64,000 bases of DNA, taken from CAWJMN01 sp963844055 (GTDB lineage Bacteria > Planctomycetota > Planctomycetia > Pirellulales > Pirellulaceae). Position numbers and translations under genes: made by a program. Shown one piece after another: positions 17,852-27,498 of the stretch (positions are counted from its first letter, which is position 1; every line of letters starts with the position of its first letter). The notes under the pieces were generated by a model, which ran no database searches, was not told the origin of the DNA, and was given only the letters and a program-made list of their open reading frames with translations. The stretch lies in the NCBI GenBank assembly GCA_963844055.1, contig CAWJMN010000001.1:124001-188000 (forward strand). The letters are read 5' to 3'.

Positions 17852-19333
17852 CTAGACCCGTCTCGTTACGATGTAAACGGCTCCCTTCCACGGAGTATCA
17901 TCCAGGAAAAGGCCCTGGGATTGCAACTCGTCACCGCTCCTTTCATAGGTGGCATGGTGAAATGGATCATGAAACGTCCAGCTCGCGTCTTTCCAGTCGA
18001 CAAATGGCATCCGCACATGACACTGGCTTTGGTGTGGCGAATAGTTGACCGTGACGATCAGCCGCTCATCCTGCGGACCTTGCCAGGCAAATGCAATGAA
18101 TTCAGCATGGGTCCTGTTTCCCTCCCAGGCCGGAAGACACTCCAGCAATTGCCAATCGCCCTCGCGCACAACCGGTTGACGCAGGATCGCCAGCAATTGG
18201 TCGTAGAAGGAAGCAATCTTCGCGTCGACGGCCTCTTTAGGGCCACGGCACAAGTGAGGAGAGATGCGTCGCTGGTGCCCTTCAAACTGTCCCCGGTGAA
18301 AGAATCGCATACCCGGCGACAAATAGGTAACAAGTGCAGCCGCTTCATGAACGCCGGGGGGAAAGGCGACGGCCGCACGCTGTTCATCATGGTTTTCCAG
18401 AAAACGAGCAAGCTTGGTTTGGTAGTCCAGTTTGGCCAAGAGATGCTCGCGGACCGGAATAGCCTTTTGATCAACTAAACGATCATAGAGACGCTTGTCA
18501 TAGGTGTAGTCAAAGCCCTGCTGCTGCAATGTCCATTCCAGGTTCCAGTACACTTCGGCCAGGAAACAAAAACCAGGGACGAGGGCTTTCACTTGGGCGA
18601 TGGCGCTTGGCCAGAATTCTGCCGAGGGAAGATTCCAGGTTCGCGCAAAGATCTCTGGCAGGACCAGCATCGCCATATCGCAACGTACGCCATCGCACTG
18701 AGTGGCGATTTTGCCAAGCACGCTACGCATTGCCTCTTGCGCTTGCGGGTTGGCGTAGTTGAGCTGCAAAGTATCGGACCAGCCAGAGAAATAGGGGTCG
18801 CGCCCATGGGCCAGCACTAAGTTCCCTGAAGGGCGAATAATCCGTGTGTAGTTCTGTGGCGATTGCAATAGATCCTGTTCTGATCCTGCAATGAAGTACT
18901 CGGGATGCTCATTGACCCATGAGTGGTCAAGTGCCACATGATTGGGAACAAAGTCAAGCATCAGCCTTATGCCACGACGAGAAAGTCGGCGGCGCAAACG
19001 TGCGAGCGCTTCGTCTCCTCCCAGGTCTTGATGAACGTTGTAGGCCGTAATGGCAAAGCCAGACCCGGTGATATCCTCGTCGCGAAGGTCTGGTAGAGTC
19101 TCTTCAAACTCCCTTCGCCACTCGGAATTTGTGCGTGAGGCAATTTGCGAAGCACGCCCAGTCTGCCAGACACTTAGAAGCCAGACCCAATCAAAGCCGA
19201 GCGCCGCCAGTCGGTCAAGCTCCACGTCAGGAATGTCGTCAAGTGTGGTGGGCCGGCCGAGTGTCTGGGAAAGCTCCGTCAGCCAAACACGCGTATTGAT
19301 CTGGTAAAGCGAAGGATAGCGTGGAGTCGGCAA
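17852..19333 (-). CDS. GH13 alpha-amylase-family glycosidase (cytoplasmic)
   Basis: This 493-residue protein has no signal peptide. All four GH13 conserved regions are recognisable: LDFVPNHVALDH (I), CDGVRCDMAM (II, nucleophile Asp), FLAEVYW (III, acid/base Glu) and FLENHDEQRA (IV). A C-terminal beta domain ends at GAVYIVTRRV. Unlike the other GH13 protein in the window, the catalytic set is intact, so hydrolysis or transfer on alpha-1,4-glucosidic substrates is expected. It is convergent in no operon: a terminator hairpin of the carbonic anhydrase lies upstream, and the esterase remnant follows 11 bases downstream. Confidence 0.88.
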   Translation of the reverse strand: MPTPRYPSLYQINTRVWLTELSQTLGRPTTLDDIPDVELDRLAALGFDWVWLLSVWQTGRASQIASRTNSEWRREFEETLPDLRDEDITGSGFAITAYNVHQDLGGDEALARLRRRLSRRGIRLMLDFVPNHVALDHSWVNEHPEYFIAGSEQDLLQSPQNYTRIIRPSGNLVLAHGRDPYFSGWSDTLQLNYANPQAQEAMRSVLGKIATQCDGVRCDMAMLVLPEIFARTWNLPSAEFWPSAIAQVKALVPGFCFLAEVYWNLEWTLQQQGFDYTYDKRLYDRLVDQKAIPVREHLLAKLDYQTKLARFLENHDEQRAAVAFPPGVHEAAALVTYLSPGMRFFHRGQFEGHQRRISPHLCRGPKEAVDAKIASFYDQLLAILRQPVVREGDWQLLECLPAWEGNRTHAEFIAFAWQGPQDERLIVTVNYSPHQSQCHVRMPFVDWKDASWTFHDPFHHATYERSGDELQSQGLFLDDTPWKGAVYIVTRRV

Positions 19334-19362
19334 AAGAATATTCTCAGGTTAGGTAATGGCAA

Positions 19363-19391
19363 GCGGACAGCCAGCCCATTAGGCCGTCCGC
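19363..19391 (-). terminator. Hairpin downstream of the carbonic anhydrase gene
   Basis: GCGGACAGCC (19363-19372) and GGCCGTCCGC (19382-19391) form a 10-bp stem with one mismatch. It is placed 19 bases after the carbonic anhydrase stop on the minus strand. No T run follows, so termination is plausible rather than shown. Confidence 0.4.
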
Positions 19392-19409
19392 AGTACGCTC
19401 TAGGAAATG

Positions 19410-20120
19410 TTAGGTCTTGGATTCGGGTAGGAAATTGACTTTGCCCGTTTCCAAATCGTAGACCGCTCCCAGCAATCGAACCCTCTTGGACTTTAGCGGC
19501 TCTTGTGCTTGCGGCAGTTTCGCGAGTTGTTCCATCGACCACCGCACATTCGCTTCAACGGCCGCACTAATCTTCTGATCCTTGGTTTTGCCAGGCAGTG
19601 TCCGAGGAAGTCCTGGCTCAATCAATTGGACCAGCGTCTTGATGCCCGGCGGTTCCTCCGTTGGACCCTCCATCGCTTGTAGTGCGGCCGTAACTGCCCC
19701 GCAGCCCTCATGTCCCATGACGACGATTAGCGGCGTTGCTAGGTGAGCAACGGCATAGCCCAAACTGCCGATCACGTCGGGAGCGATAACATTCCCCGCC
19801 ACCCGCACAACAAATAGGTCTCCAAAACCTTGATCAAATACTAGTTCTATTGGAGCGCGCAAGTCGCTGCAGCCCAATATGGTTGCGAAGGGCTTTTGAC
19901 TTCCGACAAGTTGTTTGCGCCAGTTAGCCCCTTCGTGGGCGTGGCGTGTCTTTCCCGTAACGAATCGCTCATTCCCTTCCCGGAGACGCTTCAGCGCTTC
20001 TTCACCATCTTTGGGAAATGGTGTTTCAACATCATCGGGTTCCGCAGCCAAAGCGGGGATGGTAGCGGCAATACTTGCACATGCCAGTAAGCTACGTCGA
20101 GTTAAGTGATTGTTGTTCAT
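19410..20120 (-). CDS. Beta-class carbonic anhydrase with Tat-type signal
   Basis: This encodes 236 residues from the ATG at 20120, chosen because the twin-arginine-like signal (LTRRSLLACASIAATIPAL) follows directly; the open frame extends 21 codons further upstream. Zinc ligands of beta carbonic anhydrases are present: CSDLR (Cys-x-Asp-x-Arg dyad) and HEGCG (His-x-x-Cys). The enzyme interconverts CO2 and bicarbonate, here most likely outside the cytoplasm. Its nearness to a SulP transporter may point to bicarbonate handling, but the genes are not in one operon. Confidence 0.9.
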   Translation of the reverse strand: MNNNHLTRRSLLACASIAATIPALAAEPDDVETPFPKDGEEALKRLREGNERFVTGKTRHAHEGANWRKQLVGSQKPFATILGCSDLRAPIELVFDQGFGDLFVVRVAGNVIAPDVIGSLGYAVAHLATPLIVVMGHEGCGAVTAALQAMEGPTEEPPGIKTLVQLIEPGLPRTLPGKTKDQKISAAVEANVRWSMEQLAKLPQAQEPLKSKRVRLLGAVYDLETGKVNFLPESKT

Positions 20121-20336
20121 CAGGATAGGCCGGAACGAGATGTTGGAATGGAAGGCGAAAAGAGACGCAGGCGATTGTGCCATAGATCAGGCACTCTAGC
20201 ATGCCTCCTTGCGATTTAAGGTGCGATCATACTACCGGGGCTGAGCCAACTCATCTTTGTCAAACGCGCCAGCTGAATCAAGGGGTTAGATCTTTCGTTC
20301 AGGCCCCGAATGCTTGTGTGCGAAAGGGAAAAACGC

Positions 20337-21916
20337 TCAAAGTGAAGCGAGTTTTGCAATGACTTGGTCGACCTGCTTGTGCAGAGGAAGTTCGGTATCA
20401 ATGCGACATTGAGCAATCTCGCTTGGCCACGCCTCCCAGACTTGCCGCTGCTGCTCGAACACGGCTCCCGTGGCTTCGGAGGCATCCATTCCCTGCTGCA
20501 GGCGGGCGGCAATGCGTGCATGGGCTACTTCGGGACGGCAATAGCATTCAATCGCCAGAACCTTACGCGCGGATTCGTGGCAATGCTTGCCGCTTGCCGA
20601 AGGATTGCATGGCTGGCAAAGGTTGCATCAAGGACGACAGATACTTCTTCGCCGTGGTGCTGCTTCGCTTGGCCCAGCATGGCCGTATAAACGCGCTCCC
20701 GAGCCGCAGCGCTGTAGCGATTAGTCGGATCAGCCATCGCATGTTCCGCTTGAAATAGCTCCTGGCGAACCACATCGGAACGGATGAGTTCGGCGACAAA
20801 TCGCTGCGCCAGTTCCCTTGCCAGCGTGGTTTTGCCACTTCCTGATAATCCACCGACGATCAACACCATCGGTTGCAGGCGGGTTGCTGTAGACCGATCT
20901 GCGCACTCGAGGTGGGCCAGGGATTCCCGCGCTGCTGCGAGCTTTGCATCTCCCTGTAGCTGGTCCGCACGCAAAGCGGCCACTTTGGCTCGAACGGTGG
21001 CTCGATACGCCTTGTAGAAATCCACAAGCATTGCGGGTGGGTGATCCCCCGTTCGATCTTGAAATCGCTGTAGCAGTTGCCTGCCAACCCAGCCTGCGCC
21101 CAAGTAATCGCACTCGGCCGCCAGAAAGGCAAGTTCGTCCAGAACATCCACTTGGCGGAAATCGGAATTGAACTCAATGCAATCAAAGATTGCCAGTGGG
21201 TCGGCAAAACAGATATGCTCTGGCCGAAGATCGCCGTGGCCGTCGTAGATTTTGCCGGCCGTGACGCGGGCTTCTAGCAAGGTGGGCATCAATTCAAGCA
21301 CTTGCATCTGCCAGCCTTGCACACGCCGGACCATGGCAAGTGGCAAGTGGTGCTGGGACGCGAGAAGGGCCTCCGTGTTTGCGCCAATATGGTCGTAAAA
21401 GCGCTGGTGATACTCTGCCACGGTGACGGGTAATGGCTTTTGTTTGGCATAGAAGTCGAGCAAGTGCTCCGCCAGTTGGTCTATGTGTTCTGGTAGAAGT
21501 GCTTCTGCTGCTAACAGGGAATCAAGGGTGCGATCAAGTGGTAAACGGCGCATGCAAACGGCCCAGTCCACGATTGGATCGATCGCACGTTCGTCTTCAC
21601 ACCATTTAAAAGATCCGTCCGCATTGCGGACAATGGCTTTCACTCCTAAGTAGATTCCCGGAGCAAGTCGAGAGTTAAGCCGTACTTCGTCACGGCAAGC
21701 TTGCTCACGTTGTGCTAGTGTTGTGAAATCAAGAAAGTCGAAGTGAACCTGCTTTTTCAGCTTGAAGACCAGATCACCTGCCAAGAACACCCAGGAAATA
21801 TGCGTCTGTACGCATTCGACCTGCTGGGGCCTATGCGGATATGCGGAGGGCGACTTTAGCCAGCGTAAAAGTTCTTCGGATTCGTCATCGTGCACTTCCT
21901 TTTCGGCAGATGACAT
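20337..21916 (-). CDS. APH-like / P-loop kinase fusion protein (frameshifted near C-terminus)
   Basis: The N-terminal ~330 residues resemble the aminoglycoside-phosphotransferase-type kinase fold (YDGHGDLRPEHICF as catalytic loop, FDCIEFNSDFRQVDVLDELA). The C-terminal ~170 are a P-loop kinase (VGGLSGSGKTTLARELA). The open frame ends at 20525, but one base is missing near 20569. In the next frame the protein continues RKVLAIECYCRPEVAHARIA and ends at VIAKLASL, stop at 20337. This two-domain arrangement is known in bacteria as a COG2187/COG0645-type fusion of unknown substrate. Without the repair the last ~75 residues of the kinase are lost. Confidence 0.82.
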
Positions 21917-22019
21917 CGACCTACTCCTTGCATAGGGTGACCACAGATCGAACTCAGGCGGATTAAAACCCTGCCTTGCTTGGCAACCTTTAGTTTACCA
22001 ACTTTGATCGATCCTGAAA

Positions 22020-23534
22020 TCATTCTTTGCCAATACAGTAGAGCGCCTTGTCTGATCGAATGAGTAGCTGGTTCCCCGATACCGCAGGAGTTCCATCAAA
22101 GACGCCACGATCCGCGAGGCTGTTGACCGCTAGTTGTTCAAATTGAGGTTTTGCAGCCAAGACAAACGTCTTTCCAAGTCGCGATTGATAATAAAGTCGT
22201 CCGTTGGCAAGCACGGCAGATGCATAAACCTGTTCGGCACCTTTGAGCCTTTCCTCATAGACGATTTCGCCGCTGTCCGCCTTGGCACAATAGGCAATTC
22301 CCAATTGTTCATGCATCCAGTAGAGGTGTCCGTCGTGGTAGACCGGTGATGAAACGTTCGAGCCCTTTTGGCTGGTCCAGAGGCGGTGAGAATCGGTGAC
22401 ATCGTCACTTCCCCCCGCTCGCACAGCTAGAGCGGCCGTGCCTGATCGTCCTCCGAGACAATAGACAACGCCATCCGCAGCCACAGGGCTAGGGACCATG
22501 TACCAACCAATATCGGTGTCGCAAGACCACAGCGACTCGCCCGTATCTGGATTGAAGGCCAAGACCTTCCCTTGCTTCGCAACAATCAATTCTTCTCGGC
22601 CGGAGGGAGCGGTAATGACAATGGGGGTGTTCCAAGCTTCTTGGATTCCCTCGACCTTCCAAACCTGCTTGCCAGTATTGCGGTCAAGTGCGATGACCGA
22701 TTCGCTCTCAACACTGGCATTAATGAGTACGAGTTCCTTGTAGAGGACAGGCGATGCCGCGCTTCCCCAGCCGTTCGTCTTTTCTCCGACGTCCGCTTGC
22801 CAAAGCTGCTTTCCAGCATGATCGAAGGCGAAAACGCCGGACTTCCCAAAAAATGTATAGACCCGCTCTGCATCGGCGGCCGGCGTACTGGCAGCATAGC
22901 CGTGATCACGGATCTTTTCCTCTTCGGGAAGTTTGGCTTGGATCCCTTGATTCCAGGCGATAGTCCCATCCTTGCGATTGAGGGCGATGAGGTGTCGCTT
23001 TAGGTCGTCCAAGCTGCCTCCCGATTCGCCAGGAACAAAATATCCGGTATAGCAGGTGATGTAGATGTGGTTGCCGTAGGTTATGGGGCTCGAAGCGCCA
23101 GGCCCTGGAAGGTCTGCCTTCCAGGCGAGATTGTCCTCGGCACTCCACTCCAGGGGTAAGGATTTCGCGTTACTAGTCCCCATTCCCGTTGGGCCGCGAA
23201 ACCGAGGCCAGTTGTCATCTGTGACAGCAACCCCCTTGGCTGGCAGATTTGTTTTGTCGGGGGAAGTCTCTTTTAGGAATTCGCGGTCGGCTTGCGATAG
23301 GGTCGAAAGGGGAAGAGTGTATTGTTTTCCATCCTGCCGTTTTAGTGTGACAGAATCACCTTGCAGGCTAATCACGACCGCCTTTATCGTGCGGCCTTTG
23401 GTGTCCTTGAAGGTTCGATAATCGTCGGCTGTCCCCGGTGTTTGTCCGAAACAAGTGGCTGGCAGGCTGGAAAGAAAAAGCATCGCCAAGCAGAACAGCA
23501 ATCGGATACAAGGTAGCACAATACACCTCCTCAA
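22020..23534 (-). CDS. Secreted PQQ-type beta-propeller protein with SHD1 domain
   Basis: This 504-residue protein has a signal peptide (residues 1-30, LPATCFG). Residues ~37-90 form an SHD1-like domain (YRTFKDTKGRTIKAVVI, then VTLKRQDGKQYTLPLSTLS), a module shared with eukaryotic Sla1 and frequent in planctomycetes. Residues ~105-500 are an eight-bladed PQQ-like propeller (WPRFRGPTGMGTS at the start, repeated LAWKADLPG / LWQADVG / QVWKVEG Trp-docking strands). No catalytic residues or cofactor site are evident; a scaffold or binding role is likely. It stands alone, with about 270 bases to the divergent gene at 23802. Confidence 0.88.
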   Translation of the reverse strand: MRRCIVLPCIRLLFCLAMLFLSSLPATCFGQTPGTADDYRTFKDTKGRTIKAVVISLQGDSVTLKRQDGKQYTLPLSTLSQADREFLKETSPDKTNLPAKGVAVTDDNWPRFRGPTGMGTSNAKSLPLEWSAEDNLAWKADLPGPGASSPITYGNHIYITCYTGYFVPGESGGSLDDLKRHLIALNRKDGTIAWNQGIQAKLPEEEKIRDHGYAASTPAADAERVYTFFGKSGVFAFDHAGKQLWQADVGEKTNGWGSAASPVLYKELVLINASVESESVIALDRNTGKQVWKVEGIQEAWNTPIVITAPSGREELIVAKQGKVLAFNPDTGESLWSCDTDIGWYMVPSPVAADGVVYCLGGRSGTAALAVRAGGSDDVTDSHRLWTSQKGSNVSSPVYHDGHLYWMHEQLGIAYCAKADSGEIVYEERLKGAEQVYASAVLANGRLYYQSRLGKTFVLAAKPQFEQLAVNSLADRGVFDGTPAVSGNQLLIRSDKALYCIGKE

Positions 23535-23801
23535 CTAGGTTTTGGGCAGTCGTTTGCCGCCCTTAAACTACTCTTTGGAATCTTCCCTGTCCAACTGAGG
23601 CGAGCTCGCAAGGCTGATTTCACGTTTCTAGGCGCATCCGCTGCCAATACCAGCTCCATCTACCCACAAAATGGCGGGCAGGAAAAAAGGCCTGGCATCC
23701 ATCTTAGGCGGAACTCATGTAAACTTATCGTGAAAGGTTGAAACCGCTTTCGCAAAAACTGGGTATCCCTCTCGTCCCTCCCGAAAATCTAAGGCATCAC
23801 G

Positions 23802-25250
23802 ATGCGCCCCATCCTACGAATCTCCCTATGGCTTGCGATCGCTATCACCATGGTTGCAGCGCTTAATCGTCCGCTTCTGGCGATGGACTATTTGGTGGTT
23901 GTTTCGAAGGCAACCCACAGTGATCCCGATTGGGCGAAGGTGGTGGCAGAGCTGGTGCGCAATCATCAAGCCGACGTCGTAATGTTTGACAAGAAGGTGG
24001 ACGAGGCGCTTCCAGAACTTCAAAAGCGATTTCCGCGCTACGTTTGCTTCGTGGCTACCAGCGCAGAAGCAGGACGCTCGATGGTGATGGAGGTCCATCG
24101 GCTTACTCGCAAACTGGATGATGATCCTTATACCGATGTTCTGTGGGGTATTTTGACCGGTTACGACGCTGCCAATGCATTGCAGATCGCCCAAGAGCGA
24201 GAGCCCTTGGTTATCAAAAAGGTTGCGGGGGGAACGGAGGTAGCGCTGGATCGGGTGGTGGAGGGAATTTGGTACTGTGAACTTCAGCAAGGCCGAATGG
24301 TTCGCAAGGCCGCCGACGGGGAAGCAAAGCAAGAGCAGGGGCCCAAGGATTCTACCAAAGCGCTGGCCAGCACACTGACGGAGTACAAGACGGATTTGTT
24401 TGTGACATCGGGGCATGCGACCGAACGGGACTGGCAAATTGGCTTTCGGTTTCCCGGGGGAACATTTCAATCCAAAGCCGGTAAACTGTTTGGCGTTGAT
24501 ACCAAGGGTCAAAAGATTCCGATTCGCTCTGACAATCCCAAGGTCTATCTGCCGATCGGAAATTGCCTAATGGGACATATCGACGGTCCCGATGCCATGG
24601 CACTGGCATTTATGAACAGTGCTGGCGTGCGGCAGATGATTGGCTATACGGTCCCCACATGGTATGGCTATGGCGGCTGGGGCTGTTTGGATTACTTTGT
24701 CGAACAGCCGGGTCGGTACACATTCGCAGAAGCTTTTTTCGCCAATCAGCATGCTCTCATCGAACGGCTGGAAACCAACTTTCCTGAGATAGCAAAATTG
24801 GAGACGCCGCCGGGTACGTTTCCGCGCGTGAATCCCAAGCTTTCCGATACAGCCAAGAAGGCGGGCCTGACTCGCCAGGATGCCATCGGCCTGTTGCATG
24901 ATCGCGATGTGGTGGCTTTCTATGGAAACCCCGCCTGGGAGGCCAAGATGGCGACTGGCAAGCTCTCCTATGAACAGACACTAACGGTAAGCGAAGGCGT
25001 GTACACCTTAGAGATCAAGCCGCTGCTTGGTAAGGAATCGTTTGAGCCGGTGAACCAAAATGGAGCGCAGCGTGGTTGGCGGCCGATGGTGCAGTACCTT
25101 CCACATCGGGTGAAGGACGCAGAGATTCTATCGGGAAAGGAGCTGTCGCCCGTCATTACCGACGATTTTGTCCTGGTACCTAATCCAAAGGTTTGTGATC
25201 CCAACCAGGTATATCGTGTTGTGTTTAAAGCGACCCAGATCACTCCCTAG
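23802..25250 (+). CDS. Secreted protein resembling peptidase C25 / caspase-fold (clan CD)
   Basis: This encodes 482 residues with a signal peptide (1-27). A candidate His/Cys dyad is at H205 (LFVTSGHATERDW) and C255 (YLPIGNCLMGHIDGPD). It is followed by MALAFMNSAGVRQMIGYTVP, TWYGYGGWGC and FAEAFFANQ. In gingipain-type C25 peptidases the catalytic Cys is likewise followed by a strand ending in a 'false-alarm' sequence (GxSxxTxWG) and then a FxEAF helix. A C-terminal beta domain (~390-482) follows. The similarity is by eye only; the protein could instead be an inactive relative. It is a single gene. Confidence 0.6.
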   Translation: MRPILRISLWLAIAITMVAALNRPLLAMDYLVVVSKATHSDPDWAKVVAELVRNHQADVVMFDKKVDEALPELQKRFPRYVCFVATSAEAGRSMVMEVHRLTRKLDDDPYTDVLWGILTGYDAANALQIAQEREPLVIKKVAGGTEVALDRVVEGIWYCELQQGRMVRKAADGEAKQEQGPKDSTKALASTLTEYKTDLFVTSGHATERDWQIGFRFPGGTFQSKAGKLFGVDTKGQKIPIRSDNPKVYLPIGNCLMGHIDGPDAMALAFMNSAGVRQMIGYTVPTWYGYGGWGCLDYFVEQPGRYTFAEAFFANQHALIERLETNFPEIAKLETPPGTFPRVNPKLSDTAKKAGLTRQDAIGLLHDRDVVAFYGNPAWEAKMATGKLSYEQTLTVSEGVYTLEIKPLLGKESFEPVNQNGAQRGWRPMVQYLPHRVKDAEILSGKELSPVITDDFVLVPNPKVCDPNQVYRVVFKATQITP

Positions 25251-25568
25251 GACATCTCTTGAGGCTGCTAAGTCGCTGAACGTCATAACCGGTCACACTA
25301 GAGCTATGTCGTAGTGATCGTGGTCGCATTCTGCAAATCAGCCAGAGTTTGCCGACTAGGCAGTGTCCGCTGAACATTGCGATCCTGGCGAGTTCGCGTA
25401 TTAAACAGGTCGCACGTGGATTTGTGACGTTCAAAACGGAGGCATACGAAATCTGGCAAGCAAGTCGTCGAATGTTAACACCGATAACCCAAGAGGAATC
25501 TAGATGGAGGAATATCCGTCGCGCATGGAAAGCGTAGTTCTTTACGTTTCTGACCACTTGGTTGGCCC
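25251..25568. other. Intergenic region, nothing recognised
   Basis: These 318 bases separate two plus-strand genes. I see no ORF, hairpin with T run or repeat worth naming; presumably it holds the promoter of the lipase gene. Confidence 0.4.
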
Positions 25569-27363
25569 ATGCATCATCTCTCGGATCGCCGAACAAAAAT
25601 AGCTTTGGCGATTCTCCTGGTTTTCCTGGGCAGCCAACTAGGTTGCCGCTCTTTTCAACGCCGCGGAAGCGTACCTTGCCGACTCACACGCTTTGCGCCG
25701 GTCCATAGCGACGCCGATCGCTATATGAAGAAGGGGGCTTTGCTCGAACGGGAAGGAAATGAGCATTGTGTCGATTGGTACTATGCTGCCGCCCGGCTGA
25801 AATGGCAAAGTGCTGTCGGTTTTGGTGATGATGCGGCTTCTTATTCACCGGTTTGGGAAGAGTATAATGATTGTGTCGCAGCCCTCCTGCATTCTGCGGC
25901 CAAGATGCGACGGCTAGACGCTTCTCGCGGCCTTGTAGTGCAAGAAGGAAACAGGCAGGTCGTCATTCCTGTGGTCCATCACGGCTTTCCCTGGGAGGCC
26001 CACGACTTTCAGGCACTGTCGGCTCCTCCACGTGGTCGTCAGTCACTGCTGACCCGGCGATACGAACATCAGGGCGTTGGTGTTCCACTTGTCGTCGAAA
26101 GGAAGCGGAACGATAGTTTTCCGGTAGAAGTCCGTTTCTATCCCGAGAAGACCCCTTTTGCGGCGACCGCCATTCTTCGTTTTGATATCCCGTCGTCCGG
26201 CATGGACGAAGCGACAGTATCATGTGGATCTTCTGTACTTGAGTTTCATAACCCACTTACCTATCGACATGTTCAAATTGCCAATGTGCGCTTGCCAATC
26301 GCTTCAGATTTGACGGCGCCGCTTGCTCACGCCCTCGAAGAAACGCCCCGCACGTACTTCGCGGGATTTGTTTTGCCCGGCCAAGCCGAGAATGCCGCTC
26401 GGCTTCAATTTCAAGAGCCGTACCAGCCGGGGAAAATACCCGTCGTTATTATCCACGGTCTTTTCTCCGACCCACAAAGTTGGGCGGATCTGGTGAATGA
26501 CCTGCGAGCCGCGCCGGGCTTCGCTGATCGGTTCCAATTGTGGGACTATCGCTATCCGACCGGGCAGGGGTTTTTGCAGTCGGCCGCAACCCTTCGCGCC
26601 GAACTTCAAGGGGCCATCGATAGCAACAATCCAGACCATTCCGATCCGGCATTGCAGCAGATGGTACTAATCGGTCACAGCATGGGAGGCCTCATAGCAA
26701 AAGTGCAAGTGACTTATTCTGATGAACGGATATGGGAGAAAGTTGCCAATCGACCTTTGGAAGAAATCGTTGCGAGTGAAGAGACTCGGGCGCAGCTAGC
26801 GCGTACCTGCTATTTTGATCCCTCGCCGCATGTAAAGCGGGTGGTGTTTATCGCAACGCCTCACTGTGGGTCATTGGCCGCTGAGCCAGGCGGTTGGCCG
26901 CGGAGCGTCCAGCTTGGTACGGCCGTCCGAAGAGCTGACGAACATGCAGCGTCAGCTATTAGAAGACAATCCGGACACCTTTAGTCCCCTCGTCCAGCGA
27001 CGATTTCCAACTAGCATCGACCTTCTCAAGCCAAGCTCTCCCTTGCTGGAAGCGATGCGTCAAATGCGAGTTGCATCGGACGTGAAATTGCATAATGTCA
27101 TCGGCAAATTTACGCCGATCTCCGGGGATGGCCCCTCTGACGGGATTGTCTCGATGAACAGTGCCGAGCATCCAGGGTGCCAAAGTCGGCTAGTAGTTAG
27201 GGCCGCACATGGACAAGTGCATCGCCAACCCCCGACGACTTTTGAGATCCTCAGAATTCTCGAACTGCACTGGCAAGAAAGTGCCGTCCAATCTGGCGAC
27301 CACTTGGAAGCTGAAGATATCCCCGTCCCGGTCGCTGCTTTGAAGGCGAATGCCGACCGTTAA
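25569..27363 (+). CDS. Lipoprotein alpha/beta-hydrolase (lipase-like), frameshifted
   Basis: The N-terminus is a lipoprotein signal (LGSQLGC, Cys at ~26). Residues ~100-270 are uncharacterised. The hydrolase domain begins at IPVVIIHGLFSDPQSWADL (oxyanion-hole HG) and has the nucleophile elbow GHSMGG. The first frame ends at 26984 soon after VVFIATPHCGSLAA. The second frame resumes with QAVGRGASSLVRPSEEL and holds the likely catalytic Asp/His region (SGDGPSDGIVSMNSAEHPG). Removing one base near 26880-26885 restores a protein of about 597 residues. It resembles bacterial secreted lipases/PGAP1-like hydrolases. It may still be a real pseudogene. Confidence 0.8.
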
Positions 27364-27388
27364 CAGATAAATAGTCCCGCCAGTATGC

Positions 27389-27409
27389 CCGCTTGAGCGG
27401 ATCTTTTTT
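27389..27409 (+). terminator. Weak intrinsic terminator after the lipase gene
   Basis: CCGC-TTGA-GCGG (27389-27400) is followed by ATC and then six Ts. The stem is only four pairs, so efficiency is doubtful, but the position 25 bases after the stop fits. Confidence 0.4.
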
Positions 27410-27498
27410 CAGGCACTGCTAGAATTTGTCCGCGACATCCACCATGCTGATGGTCGGAATCTACCGTCGTTTGAGAAATTTGTCAGGGAGTGTTGTCG

